DNA of 8,143 nucleotides from Spirochaetales bacterium (GCA_016930895.1 JAFGFV010000116.1:1-8143), one strand, 5' to 3'. Counted from the first letter of the stretch, positions 1 to 6,613 are shown. A program made the numbers and translations. The notes: a model not told the origin generated them from the sequence alone.

Positions 1-2
1 CC

Positions 3-1028
3 GTCCATCCGCTGCCCCGGGACCAAGCCGAAGCCCTTCTGGGCTTCCTGCACGAGCGAGTCCTGGTCCGCTACGACGAGCGGCAGACCGGGATCGACGT
101 CCTGCTGGACACCGGGGCGTACAACTGCGTCTCTTCCGGGGTGCTGTACGCGCTGGCCGCCAAGCGCCTGGGGCTGCGGGTCTGGGGGGTACGCGCCGAA
201 GACCACGCCTTCTGCCGCGTAGAGGCAGGCGACGACGGCTTCGACGTGGAGACGACCTCGCCGTTCGGCTTTGATCCGGGCACGCGCAAGGAGTTCACGG
301 ACAGCTTCGGGAAGGTCACCGGTTTCACCTACGTCCCACCCTCCGGCTCCCACAGGCGTGTGGAGGTCGGAGAGCGCGCCCTGCTGGGCTTGATCCTGTT
401 CAACCGGGCCGCCTTCGCGACTGATCGGAGGGCCTACGCCGAGGCGATCCCGCCGGCGGTCGACGCCCACGGCCTGCTGGGCGACCGGGAATCCTTCGAC
501 CGGATGGTCGTGTCGTTCCTGAACCTGGGTTCCTGGTACGGGTTGAATCGCGAGTTCGCTCGGGGGGTGGATTTTCTCACCGACATGGGCTCCGCGTATC
601 CGGAGCCCCGGCTTTCGTCTCTGAGGGAGGACCTGCTGCACAACTGGGTGCTCCACCTGGTGGAGCAACGGGAGTTCGAGGCTGCGGAAGCCCTGCTGGA
701 CGGGCGGCGGAGTGACGGCGAGGTGGAGGAGGGGCAGTGGCGGTCCCTGATGGTCTACCTCTACCAGATCAAGGCGCAGGAAGCCGCCCGCACCAATTTC
801 GCCGTGGCCGCCGGCCTGATCGAGGAGGGGCTGGGCAAGACGGGACCGGATGGCGCCCTGGAGCGGAGCTTCGAAGTCTACGCGCACAACGAGGTGGTGT
901 CGCTGGTCCGGGCGAAACGGCTGGAGGATGCCCTGGTGGTCGTGGAGCGTGCCCTCGGTGTGGTCCCGCAGAGCGCCCTGCTCCGCAAGGACCATTCCCT
1001 GGTCACCGGCCAGTTGGGGCAGCCCTGA
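3..1028 (+). CDS. Transglutaminase-like protein with helical TPR-like C-terminus, 5' partial
   Basis: The frame is open from the left edge, so the true start lies outside the window; the GTG at 141 is internal to the conserved domain and is not a good start. Early in the frame is a papain-like/transglutaminase pattern: Cys in AYNCVSSG (codon 126-128), His in EDHAFCRV (codon 204-206) and an Asp in FDVETTSPFGFDPG (codon 243-245), in the usual Cys-His-Asp order. After about residue 120 the protein is leucine- and alanine-rich and helical, with pairs such as REFEAAEALL and KRLEDALVVVERAL that resemble degenerate TPR units. I see no membrane segment in the visible part, and a signal peptide could be missing with the N-terminus. 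By family analogy it may be a protease, amidase or cross-linking enzyme, but the substrate is unknown. The TGA stop sits inside an inverted repeat facing the convergent DUF1295 gene. Confidence 0.72.
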   Translation, partial: VHPLPRDQAEALLGFLHERVLVRYDERQTGIDVLLDTGAYNCVSSGVLYALAAKRLGLRVWGVRAEDHAFCRVEAGDDGFDVETTSPFGFDPGTRKEFTDSFGKVTGFTYVPPSGSHRRVEVGERALLGLILFNRAAFATDRRAYAEAIPPAVDAHGLLGDRESFDRMVVSFLNLGSWYGLNREFARGVDFLTDMGSAYPEPRLSSLREDLLHNWVLHLVEQREFEAAEALLDGRRSDGEVEEGQWRSLMVYLYQIKAQEAARTNFAVAAGLIEEGLGKTGPDGALERSFEVYAHNEVVSLVRAKRLEDALVVVERALGVVPQSALLRKDHSLVTGQLGQP

Positions 1029-1051
1029 GAGCTTCCCATCCGGCTCAGGGC
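1022..1051. terminator. Inverted repeat between convergent genes, possible two-way terminator
   Basis: GCCCTGAG (1022-1029) and CTCAGGGC (1044-1051) are perfect 8-bp complementary arms around a 14-nt loop. The left arm includes the TGA stop of the upstream gene, and the right arm ends 3 bp before the stop of the convergent DUF1295 gene. Position and symmetry suit a shared terminator. Neither strand has a proper T-run after the stem, so it is at best a weak intrinsic terminator. Confidence 0.35.
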
Positions 1052-1054
1052 GTT

Positions 1055-1975
1055 CTACGCGGAGCTCTCGTTCTCCAGGCGCCGCTGTCGAGAAAACCAG
1101 GGAACCAGGGCGGAGCGCACCTGCATGGCCCGGGCGTACCCGGGGCGTCGGGCCAGCATCCGGCGGTCCATCATCGGAACGCTCACGAACACGAACAGCG
1201 CGGTCACGGTCAGGGGCCCTAACACGGCCCACCAGAATGCCGGAGAGGCGGCCAGGGCGAACAGAAACAATCCCCACCAGAACGAGACCTCCCCGAAGTA
1301 GTTCGGGTGACGCGACAGCGACCACAGCCCCTGATCGAACACGGCGCCGTCGCCGGCCGCGTCGCTGCCGCGCTGGGACGCGTGTCCGTCCCGGAAGCGG
1401 TGCAGCTGTCGATCTGCCATGGTTTCGATCCAGATCGCTCCCGCCGTGACGAGCAGGGCCGCGGCGTCCAGGATGTTGAGGCCCCGGCTGGGAGCGCCCA
1501 GGAGGGCGTACAGGGACAGACAGCCCAGGAACACGACGATGGTGGGGAACAGGTGGATTCCCAGGAAGCTCACCGGCCAGTACAGACGCCCGAAACGCTC
1601 GCGAAAATCCGCGTATCTCCAGTCCTCGTGCGCCATGCCTTTCCAGCCCCGGGCCCAGTTCCCAGTCAGGCGGACCGACCAGAACACGAGCAGGGCGAAC
1701 ACCACGATGACCCTCAGGGTGACGAGGGAAGCGTCCGAGGCCAGGAGCCAGTAGAGGGCAATCAGCGGCGGAGCCACGCTCCAGTAAGGGTCGTACAGGC
1801 TGGAGTTGTTGAAGGCAAGGCTGAACAGGAACACCGTCACCGTGGCGGCCAGGTCCGCGACGGCGGCCACCCAGACCGGGTGCAGGCCCCGGGCCAGCCG
1901 GCCCACCAGGAGCGCCACCACTGCCGCGGCTAGGTAGCTGATGATGCAGATCAGGAAGGCGCGAGTCTTGCTCAT
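1055..1975 (-). CDS. DUF1295 family membrane protein (steroid 5-alpha-reductase C-terminal-like)
   Basis: This is a 306-aa polytopic inner-membrane protein. Hydrophobic segments lie roughly at residues 6-25, 33-54, 62-80, 83-101, 135-159, 167-184 and 228-268. The family signature is clear near the C-terminus: GLWSLSRHPNYFGE (residues 216-229) followed by a WWG segment, preceded by ETMADRQLHRFR (184-195). These match DUF1295 (PF06966), which is related to the C-terminal domain of 3-oxo-5-alpha-steroid 4-dehydrogenases and to isoprenylcysteine methyltransferase-like membrane enzymes. An NAD(P)H-dependent reductase of a lipid-like substrate is the usual guess, but bacterial members are mostly uncharacterised. 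The ATG start has GGAG only 2 nt upstream, which is too close for ordinary Shine-Dalgarno pairing. A sigma70-like promoter ends 8 nt before it, suggesting leaderless or near-leaderless translation. The gene is divergent from the flagellar operon and functionally unrelated to it as far as I can see. Confidence 0.88.
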   Translation of the reverse strand: MSKTRAFLICIISYLAAAVVALLVGRLARGLHPVWVAAVADLAATVTVFLFSLAFNNSSLYDPYWSVAPPLIALYWLLASDASLVTLRVIVVFALLVFWSVRLTGNWARGWKGMAHEDWRYADFRERFGRLYWPVSFLGIHLFPTIVVFLGCLSLYALLGAPSRGLNILDAAALLVTAGAIWIETMADRQLHRFRDGHASQRGSDAAGDGAVFDQGLWSLSRHPNYFGEVSFWWGLFLFALAASPAFWWAVLGPLTVTALFVFVSVPMMDRRMLARRPGYARAMQVRSALVPWFSRQRRLENESSA

Positions 1976-1983
1976 GGCTCCGC

Positions 1984-2012
1984 ATCATAGCAGACCGGCG
2001 GCTATCGGGCAA
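1984..2012 (-). promoter_or_regulatory. Sigma70-like promoter for the DUF1295 gene
   Basis: On the minus strand, TTGCCC (2012-2007, 4 of 6 to TTGACA) is followed after exactly 17 bp by TATGAT (1989-1984, 5 of 6 to TATAAT). Only 8 nt separate the -10 box from the ATG at 1975, so initiation 6-8 nt downstream would fall at or next to the start codon. It was found by eye, with no score computed. Confidence 0.5.
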
Positions 2013-2014
2013 GG

Positions 2015-2039
2015 CGCGCGGCGCGCGGCGTGAGACGCC
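2015..2039. repeat. Short GC-only tandem repeat plus small hairpin in the divergent control region
   Basis: CGCGCGG occurs twice in tandem (2015-2021 and 2022-2028), just upstream of the minus-strand -35 box. A GGCGT-GAG-ACGCC inverted repeat follows (2027-2039). The elements could be a regulator site or a product of high G+C. No known operator is recognised. Confidence 0.25.
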
Positions 2040-2081
2040 CATGAAAGGACCGCACCGAGGCCCTTGGAGGGGCTCGCAGAA

Positions 2082-2123
2082 GGGCCCGGGGAGCCAAAAA
2101 GGCTAAGTAGGCTTTTCGGGCCC
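2082..2123. repeat. Nested inverted repeats upstream of flgN
   Basis: The outer arms are GGGCCCG (2082-2088) and CGGGCCC (2117-2123), a perfect 7-bp pair. Inside lies AAAAG (2097-2101) paired with CTTTT (2112-2116), which continues with one mismatch into CT/AG around an AAGT loop. The right arms run together without a break, while the left arms are separated by an 8-nt bulge. This is one of the few A/T-richer spots in the window, and it covers the proposed -35 region of the flagellar promoter. It could be an operator or an attenuator-like hairpin. Confidence 0.35.
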
Positions 2124-2131
2124 GCCGACAA
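2104..2131 (+). promoter_or_regulatory. Sigma28 (FliA)-like promoter for flgN-flgK-flgL-fliW-csrA
   Basis: GCCGACAA (2124-2131) matches 7 of 8 positions of the sigma28 -10 element GCCGATAA. A TAAG (2104-2107) lies 16 bp upstream, against the consensus TAAA at about 15 bp. Initiation about 7 nt after the -10 box would start the transcript near 2138-2140, immediately before the AGGAG at 2141. Hook-junction genes are often sigma28-dependent late genes, which fits. The weaker -35 and the one-base-longer spacing limit confidence. Confidence 0.42.
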
Positions 2132-2155
2132 TGACTTATGAGGAGTAGACTACCC

Positions 2156-2674
2156 GTGACGACCAGCGCCCTGAAGCAAGCCATGCGGGCTGAGGCCCAG
2201 GTTCTGAACGAGTTCGCCGCCGGCCAGAAGCGCCTGCAGGAGCTCATCGGCAAGCGGCAGTGGACCAGGGTGGAGACCGAGATCGAGGAGCTCAAGTGCC
2301 TGTCTTCCCGGGCGGAGGCCCTGGAGGACGGCAGGCACGCCGCCTACCGCGCGCTCAAGACCGAGCTGGGCATGGGCGAGGCAGCCGACCCGGCTGCGGG
2401 CGGCGGGGGGGCCCCGAGCTTCGAGGAGGTCGTGACCCGTCTGCCCGCCGGCGAGCGGGATGAGCTTTTTGCCCTGTACCGGCAGCTCAAGCTGGAGGTG
2501 ATTCGGGTCAAGGGCAACGCCGGCCTGCTCGGCTACTACCTGCGCTCGCTGTCCGGGACCCTGCAGAAGGTCCTGGAGGAGCTGTTCCCGCACCGCAAGG
2601 GCAGGCTCTACTCCCGCAGCGGCAAGACCCGGGAAGCGGGGGACGACTCCCTGGTCGTCTACCGCCACGTGTAG
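2156..2674 (+). CDS. flgN: Flagellar export chaperone FlgN
   Basis: FlgN is a cytoplasmic chaperone that binds the C-terminal helices of FlgK and FlgL and delivers them to the flagellar type III export gate. The product is 172 aa, nearly all helical with coiled-coil character at roughly residues 5-70 and 100-145. These halves are separated by an Ala/Gly/Pro linker (about 75-88), the usual FlgN architecture of long antiparallel helices. The C-terminal GRLYSRSGKT stretch (149-158) resembles spirochete FlgN proteins. I chose GTG at 2156 because AGGAG (2141-2145) stands 10 nt upstream. The in-frame ATG at 2138 has no ribosome binding site and lies about where transcription should begin. The gene sits 12 nt before flgK, which encodes its expected client. 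A G7 tract (2405-2411) encodes part of the linker. FlgN sequences diverge strongly, so much of the call rests on position. Confidence 0.82.
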   Translation: MTTSALKQAMRAEAQVLNEFAAGQKRLQELIGKRQWTRVETEIEELKCLSSRAEALEDGRHAAYRALKTELGMGEAADPAAGGGGAPSFEEVVTRLPAGERDELFALYRQLKLEVIRVKGNAGLLGYYLRSLSGTLQKVLEELFPHRKGRLYSRSGKTREAGDDSLVVYRHV

Positions 2675-2686
2675 GAGGTCCAGTCC

Positions 2687-4555
2687 ATGCCTTCGACATT
2701 CATGGGAATCGAGATCGGCAAGCGAAGCCTGATCGGCCACAACCTCGGCCTGAATACGATCGGTCACAACCTCTCCAACGCCTCGGTGGAAGGATACAGC
2801 CGCCAGCGCGTGGAGATGAAGGCGTTCCCGCCGATCTACATGCCCGGGCTGAACCGGGAACTGTACCCGGGACAGATCGGACAGGGCATGGAGGCGACCC
2901 GGATCGAGCGCATCAAGGACATGCTGCTGGAGGGCAGGATCGTCTCGGAGACCGGCGGCGAGGGCTACTGGGCCGCCCGGGACAAGTACCTGCTGCTCCT
3001 CGAGCAGATCTACAACGAGCCCACCGAGTTTTCCGTCCGCTCGCACCTCGACCGCTTCTGGGCTGCCTGGCAGGAGCTGTCGGTGAATCCCACGGAGGTC
3101 GCGGCCCGGCAGCAGGTGCTGCAGCGCGGACAGGCCCTGATCGACGCCGTCCACAACCGCTACTTCCGCCTCAAGGAGACCCGGGACATGATCGAGGGGG
3201 ACGTCCTGGCCACTGTCGAGGAGGTCAACGAGCTGGGCCGGGAGATCGCGGCTCTCGGCGAACAGATCGTCAAGATCCAGGCCCTCGGCGACAACCCCAA
3301 CGACCTGATGGACCGCCGGGACCTGCTGGTGGGCAGGCTGGGGGAGCTGGTGGACGTGACCATCGGCACCCAGGACCCGGACGAGTTCATCGTGTACACC
3401 GGGGGACGCCACCTGATCCAGGGGCGCCACTACGAGGAGCTCGTTGCCGCGCCCGACCCGAACAACGACAGCTACTCGCGCGTGGCCTGGGGGGTGGACG
3501 GCGAGACCCTGCAGCTGCGGGGCGGGAAGCTCCTGGGGCTCCTCGAAATGCGGGACGTGGATGCCCGGGAGGAGATCCAGAAGCTGGACCTGCTGACGGT
3601 CAACTTCGTCGACCTGGTCAACGACGTGCACCGCCGCTCCTACGGCCTGAACGGCAGGACCGGGATCGAGTTCTTCAGCGAGTACCCGTTCATCAACAAC
3701 CTGGCCGGCAACTACGACAGGAACGGCGACGGGGAGTACGACTCCAGCTACATCTTCCGGATCACCGGAACCAACGTCCTCGAGCCCAAGGAGCAGGTGG
3801 GTCTGACGGGCACCATGCTGCTGCCGGGGATCACCGGGCGGGTGGCCGTGGAGTACTATCCCACCGACACGGTGGAGGACCTGGTGCGGAGGATCAACAC
3901 CTCCGGGGCCGAGGTGGCGGCCCGCCTCGACCAGGCCGGGCGGCTGACTCTCAAGGGAGTGCCCGCGGCGGTCCCCGGGAACGCGGACTTCGTGCTCCGC
4001 CACGTGGAGGACACCGGCCAGTTCCTGGTCGGCTACGCCGGGGTGCTGCAGGCCTCGGGTCCGGAGGGGGCCTTCGACTGGGAGACCGCCGACGCGGTGC
4101 TCACCCTCCAGGGGGCCGCGCAGTATGCGGTCGCCCCGCAGGCGCACCCCGCCGGCTGGATCGAGGTCAACCCCGCGCTGAGGCGCGACCCCCTGTCGGT
4201 GGCCACCTCCTTCGAGGAGGGAGGAGAGGCGTTCGGGGACGGATCGGCCGCCCTGGCCATCGCCAACCTCCGCACCGAGCCGGTCGTGCTCGGCGCAACG
4301 GGAAGCTTCGACGAGTACCTGTCCGCGGTGGTCACCGACGCGGGCCTCCGCGGCGAGATCGCCGACACGGCCCTCGAGACCCAGAAGCTCGTCCTCAAGG
4401 AGCTCACGGACATGCGGGAGTCGCTGTCCGGGGTCAACATCGACGAGGAGCTGACCCAGATGATCAAGTACCAGCACGGCTACGCCGCTGCTGCCAGGTT
4501 CATCACCGAAGTGGACCGAATGATCGACACGATCATCAACCGAATGGGAGTGTAG
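2687..4555 (+). CDS. flgK: Flagellar hook-filament junction protein FlgK (HAP1)
   Basis: FlgK is the first junction protein between hook and filament, exported through the flagellar type III system; in spirochetes it lies in the periplasm. The product is 622 aa, longer than the enterobacterial protein (about 550). The N-terminal rod-type motif is clear: GLNTIGHNLSNASVEGYSRQ (residues 21-40). The C-terminal helix ends in MIKYQHGYAAAARFITEVDR (592-611), the heptad-like partner of the N-terminal helix. Between them are helical domain D1 (about 95-225) and a beta-rich centre. The centre carries an EF-hand-like acidic loop, DRNGDGEYD (344-352), and a flagellin_IN-like stretch (about 387-424). The ATG at 2687 has a strong GGAGGT (2675-2680 region) upstream. 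The gene lies between flgN (12-nt gap) and flgL (7-nt gap). Sequence character, including the opening STFMGIEIGKRSLIGHNLGL, points to a spirochete. Confidence 0.96.
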   Translation: MPSTFMGIEIGKRSLIGHNLGLNTIGHNLSNASVEGYSRQRVEMKAFPPIYMPGLNRELYPGQIGQGMEATRIERIKDMLLEGRIVSETGGEGYWAARDKYLLLLEQIYNEPTEFSVRSHLDRFWAAWQELSVNPTEVAARQQVLQRGQALIDAVHNRYFRLKETRDMIEGDVLATVEEVNELGREIAALGEQIVKIQALGDNPNDLMDRRDLLVGRLGELVDVTIGTQDPDEFIVYTGGRHLIQGRHYEELVAAPDPNNDSYSRVAWGVDGETLQLRGGKLLGLLEMRDVDAREEIQKLDLLTVNFVDLVNDVHRRSYGLNGRTGIEFFSEYPFINNLAGNYDRNGDGEYDSSYIFRITGTNVLEPKEQVGLTGTMLLPGITGRVAVEYYPTDTVEDLVRRINTSGAEVAARLDQAGRLTLKGVPAAVPGNADFVLRHVEDTGQFLVGYAGVLQASGPEGAFDWETADAVLTLQGAAQYAVAPQAHPAGWIEVNPALRRDPLSVATSFEEGGEAFGDGSAALAIANLRTEPVVLGATGSFDEYLSAVVTDAGLRGEIADTALETQKLVLKELTDMRESLSGVNIDEELTQMIKYQHGYAAAARFITEVDRMIDTIINRMGV

Positions 4556-4562
4556 CGCCGCC

Positions 4563-5813
4563 ATGAAGAGAATCAGCACGAACATGCCGAGCATGGACAT
4601 GAGCTACTACATGCGCCTGCGCGAGTGGAAGCTCAACGATCTGCAGAACAAGATGGCCGCCCAGACCCGGATCAAGAACCTCCGGGACGATCCCATGGCC
4701 GCCGGGCACGGTACCCGCTTCCAGTCCAAGGCAGTGCGCCTGGAGCGTTTCCTGGAGAACATCTCCCAGGTGCAGGGCAAGATGGCCCTGGCCGAAGGCA
4801 ACATGCGCTCGGCCCTGGATGTCCTGCAAAGGGCCCGGGAGTTGGCGGTCCAGGGCGCCAACGGCAGCTACACCGGCGAACAGATGGCCTACATGGCCGA
4901 GGAGGTCGACCAGCTGCTGCGGGAGCTGCTGGAGACCGCCAACGCCCAGGACGCCCAGGGCAACTTCATCTTTTCCGGCTTCCGGAGCAAGATCGAGCCC
5001 TTCCGGGTGCATACCGGGCGGGTGGAGGGCAGCCGGGATTCCGAGGTGGTGACTACGGTGCAGTACGTGGGGGACATCGGCCGCAACGCCGCCGAAGTCG
5101 CGGAGTCGGCGGTGGTGGACTACACCCTTCCCGGCAACTACGCCTTCTGGGCGGAGCGGCAGCAGATCTACTCGTCGATCGAGGCCCTCCCGTACCGGGT
5201 CCAGACGGACTCGGCCATCCGGATCGACGGGGTCCCGATCGAGCTCAAGCAGGGAGACAACGTCTACGCGATCATCGACAAGATCAACGCCTCCGGGGCG
5301 CCGGTGAAAGCGCGCCTGGACCCGGTGAGGAGCTCCCTGGCGCTCGAGGGCACCTTCGCCCACCAGATCTGGCCCGAAGACGTGGGGGAGGGGACCGTCC
5401 TGCAAGACCTGGGCATTGTGAGGCGCGGGGTGGGCTCGCCGCCCCTGAACATCGCCGAGTCGGCGGGGGTGTTCGGCGGCTCGATCTTCGACATGATGAT
5501 CGCGCTGCGCGACAGCCTCTACCGCGGCGACGTGCACCGCATCGGGGGAGGCGCGCTGCGAGGCATCGACGACTCGGTGGAGAGCCTGACCGCCCACTTA
5601 GGCGAGGTGGGGGCCAAGGACGCGAGGCTGCTGGTCACCCAGCACCGCCTGGAGCACGAGCGGCCGGAGATCATCGGCTTCTTCGCCCAGGAGGTCGATC
5701 TGGACATCACCGAGGCGGTGACGGAGCTCAAGATGCTGGAGCACACCCATCAGGCCGCGGTGGCCACGGCGGCCCGGATCATCCGGCCGACCCTGCTGGA
5801 CTTCCTCAGGTAG
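4563..5813 (+). CDS. flgL: Flagellar hook-filament junction protein FlgL (HAP3)
   Basis: FlgL is the second junction protein, polymerising on FlgK and serving as template for the flagellin filament. The product is 416 aa, against about 317 in E. coli; the extra length is typical of spirochete FlgL. The flagellin-like N-terminal domain covers about residues 1-145, with the conserved [16 protein letters not shown] region (38-53) and helix [17 protein letters not shown] (88-104). The middle contains a flagellin_IN-like module (about 218-263; [20 protein letters not shown]). The C-terminal flagellin-type helix ends [17 protein letters not shown] (400-416). GGGAG (4546-4550), inside the end of flgK, is the likely ribosome binding site, about 12 nt before the ATG. 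The start is 7 nt after the flgK stop, so translational coupling is likely. An alternative reading as a flagellin is disfavoured by the position after flgK and by the spirochete FlgL-type insertions. Confidence 0.95.
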   Translation: MKRISTNMPSMDMSYYMRLREWKLNDLQNKMAAQTRIKNLRDDPMAAGHGTRFQSKAVRLERFLENISQVQGKMALAEGNMRSALDVLQRARELAVQGANGSYTGEQMAYMAEEVDQLLRELLETANAQDAQGNFIFSGFRSKIEPFRVHTGRVEGSRDSEVVTTVQYVGDIGRNAAEVAESAVVDYTLPGNYAFWAERQQIYSSIEALPYRVQTDSAIRIDGVPIELKQGDNVYAIIDKINASGAPVKARLDPVRSSLALEGTFAHQIWPEDVGEGTVLQDLGIVRRGVGSPPLNIAESAGVFGGSIFDMMIALRDSLYRGDVHRIGGGALRGIDDSVESLTAHLGEVGAKDARLLVTQHRLEHERPEIIGFFAQEVDLDITEAVTELKMLEHTHQAAVATAARIIRPTLLDFLR

Positions 5814-5822
5814 CTCCGGCCC

Positions 5823-6281
5823 ATGCGGCTCAACACCAAGGCCTACGGTCCCATCGACGTAGACGAGCGGCAGCGCATTCACTTTCCGGCGGGCATCCTG
5901 GGCTTCGAGAACCTCAAGGACTACGTCCTGCTGGACGCCGCCCAGGCCCCCTTCTACTGGCTGCAGTCCATGCAGGTGGTGGAGATCGCCTTCGTGCTCA
6001 TCAACCCCCGGATCTTCCGTCCGGACTACCGCCTGGAGGTGGAGCAGGGGGAGCTGCAGGCGATCGGGATCGACGCGGAGGAGCAGGTGCTGGACTTCGC
6101 CATCGTGACGGTCCCCGAGGACCCGATGGAGATGACGGCCAACCTCCAGGGCCCGATCATCATCAACAGGGCGACCCGGGTCGGCCGGCAGTCCATCTCT
6201 GCCAATCCGCGCTGGCAGGTCCGGCACCCGATCTTCAAAGAGCTGGCGGTCCTGGAGCAGGAAGGGCAGGGATCATGCTGA
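5823..6281 (+). CDS. fliW: Flagellar assembly factor FliW (CsrA antagonist)
   Basis: FliW is a small cytoplasmic protein that binds either flagellin or CsrA. When flagellin is exported, free FliW binds CsrA allosterically and relieves repression of flagellin mRNA. The 152-aa product has the family landmarks in order: [19 protein letters not shown] (19-37), a PFYWLQSMQ segment (43-51), a FRPDYR turn (65-70), [20 protein letters not shown] (95-114) and GRQ...WQVRHPIF (121-138). The length is normal. The start lies 9 nt after flgL; only AGG at 5808-5810 resembles a ribosome binding site, so expression probably depends on coupling to flgL. The 3' end overlaps csrA by 7 nt in another frame. Confidence 0.96.
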   Translation: MRLNTKAYGPIDVDERQRIHFPAGILGFENLKDYVLLDAAQAPFYWLQSMQVVEIAFVLINPRIFRPDYRLEVEQGELQAIGIDAEEQVLDFAIVTVPEDPMEMTANLQGPIIINRATRVGRQSISANPRWQVRHPIFKELAVLEQEGQGSC

Positions 6282-6613
6282 TCCTCTCGCGCAAGCTCGA
6301 CGAGCGGATCATGATCGGGGATCAGATCGAGATCGCCGTGGTCGACATCCGGGGCGACCAGGTCAAGCTCGGGATCGCGGCGCCCTCCCACATCAAGGTC
6401 TACCGCAAAGAGGTCTACCAGGCCATCCAGCAGGAGAACATTCAGGCCGTCAAGGCCCAGCCTTCCGCGCTTCCCGAATGGGACCGCGTCGTCGACAGGC
6501 TCGGTGAGGCCGGCCGACGGGTCCCGCGCGGGAGCGCGAAGCCGCGCGGGAGCGCGAACCCGCCCACCGGCGCGAACCCCCCTGGGGAGCCCCCCGCCGA
6601 ATCCGGCGGCTGA
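6275..6613 (+). CDS. csrA: Carbon storage regulator CsrA with repeat-coded C-terminal extension
   Basis: CsrA is a dimeric RNA-binding protein that blocks ribosome binding at GGA-containing hairpins; in flagellated bacteria with FliW it represses flagellin translation. Residues 1-60 are a standard Csr[21 protein letters not shown] opens it, and Arg6 and Arg44 (in [12 protein letters not shown]), which line the RNA-binding surface in the family, are kept. CsrA proteins usually end near residue 60-80, but this one reaches 112. After a short linker with an acidic/aromatic stretch ([14 protein letters not shown], 67-80) comes a low-complexity tail, [24 protein letters not shown] (84-107), encoded by an 18-bp tandem repeat. 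The tail is probably disordered and its role is unknown. The start ATG overlaps the fliW end in ATGCTGA (6275-6281), a sign of translational coupling. The gene ends in a GC-only hairpin and converges on tsaB. Confidence 0.94.
   Translation: MLILSRKLDERIMIGDQIEIAVVDIRGDQVKLGIAAPSHIKVYRKEVYQAIQQENIQAVKAQPSALPEWDRVVDRLGEAGRRVPRGSAKPRGSANPPTGANPPGEPPAESGG
6523..6576 (+). repeat. 18-bp tandem repeat inside the csrA tail, about three units
   Basis: Unit 1 (6523-6540) and unit 2 (6541-6558) differ only in their first base; both read CCGCGCGGGAGCGCGAA after it. Unit 3 (6559-6576) is degenerate but keeps CCCGC at the start and GCGCGAA at the end. The 18-bp period is a multiple of three, so each unit adds six residues ([18 protein letters not shown]) without a frame change. 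Units 1 and 2 are near-identical, suggesting recent duplication. Confidence 0.85.

Noticed and set aside
737..1933. Plus-strand frames of 161, 199 and 208 codons over the first gene and opposite the DUF1295 gene
   Set aside because: They are Arg/Gly/Pro- or Gln/His-rich translations that conflict with two well-supported genes.
2132..2160. CsrA binding site in the flgN leader
   Set aside because: The AGGAG is not preceded to give A-N-GGA in a hairpin loop, and there is no second GGA site nearby. It reads as a plain Shine-Dalgarno sequence. The expected CsrA target, the flagellin mRNA, is not in the window.
2405..2411. G7 homopolymer in flgN as a phase-variation tract
   Set aside because: Poly-G switches in treponemes are usually longer, and a run of seven G in a GC-rich Ala/Gly linker is not surprising. 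Read-level length variation would be needed to reopen this.
2150..4600. An 816-codon open frame antisense to flgN and flgK
   Set aside because: It is the mirror of GC-biased third positions in real genes. The product is a Val/Leu/Gly/His-rich sequence without domain character, and it spans the flgN-flgK junction and the flgL start, which no real gene would do.
4536..6227. Antisense frames of 353 and 209 codons opposite flgL and fliW
   Set aside because: They are compositional shadows of confident genes, have no recognisable motif, and show the same His/Val/Asp/Leu bias as the other antisense frames.
4625..6274. A long + strand frame through flgL and fliW that joins the csrA frame without a stop (662 codons)
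   Set aside because: Before the csrA ATG the translation is Gly/Arg/Pro-rich noise overlapping two certain genes. Only the part from 6275 on is real.
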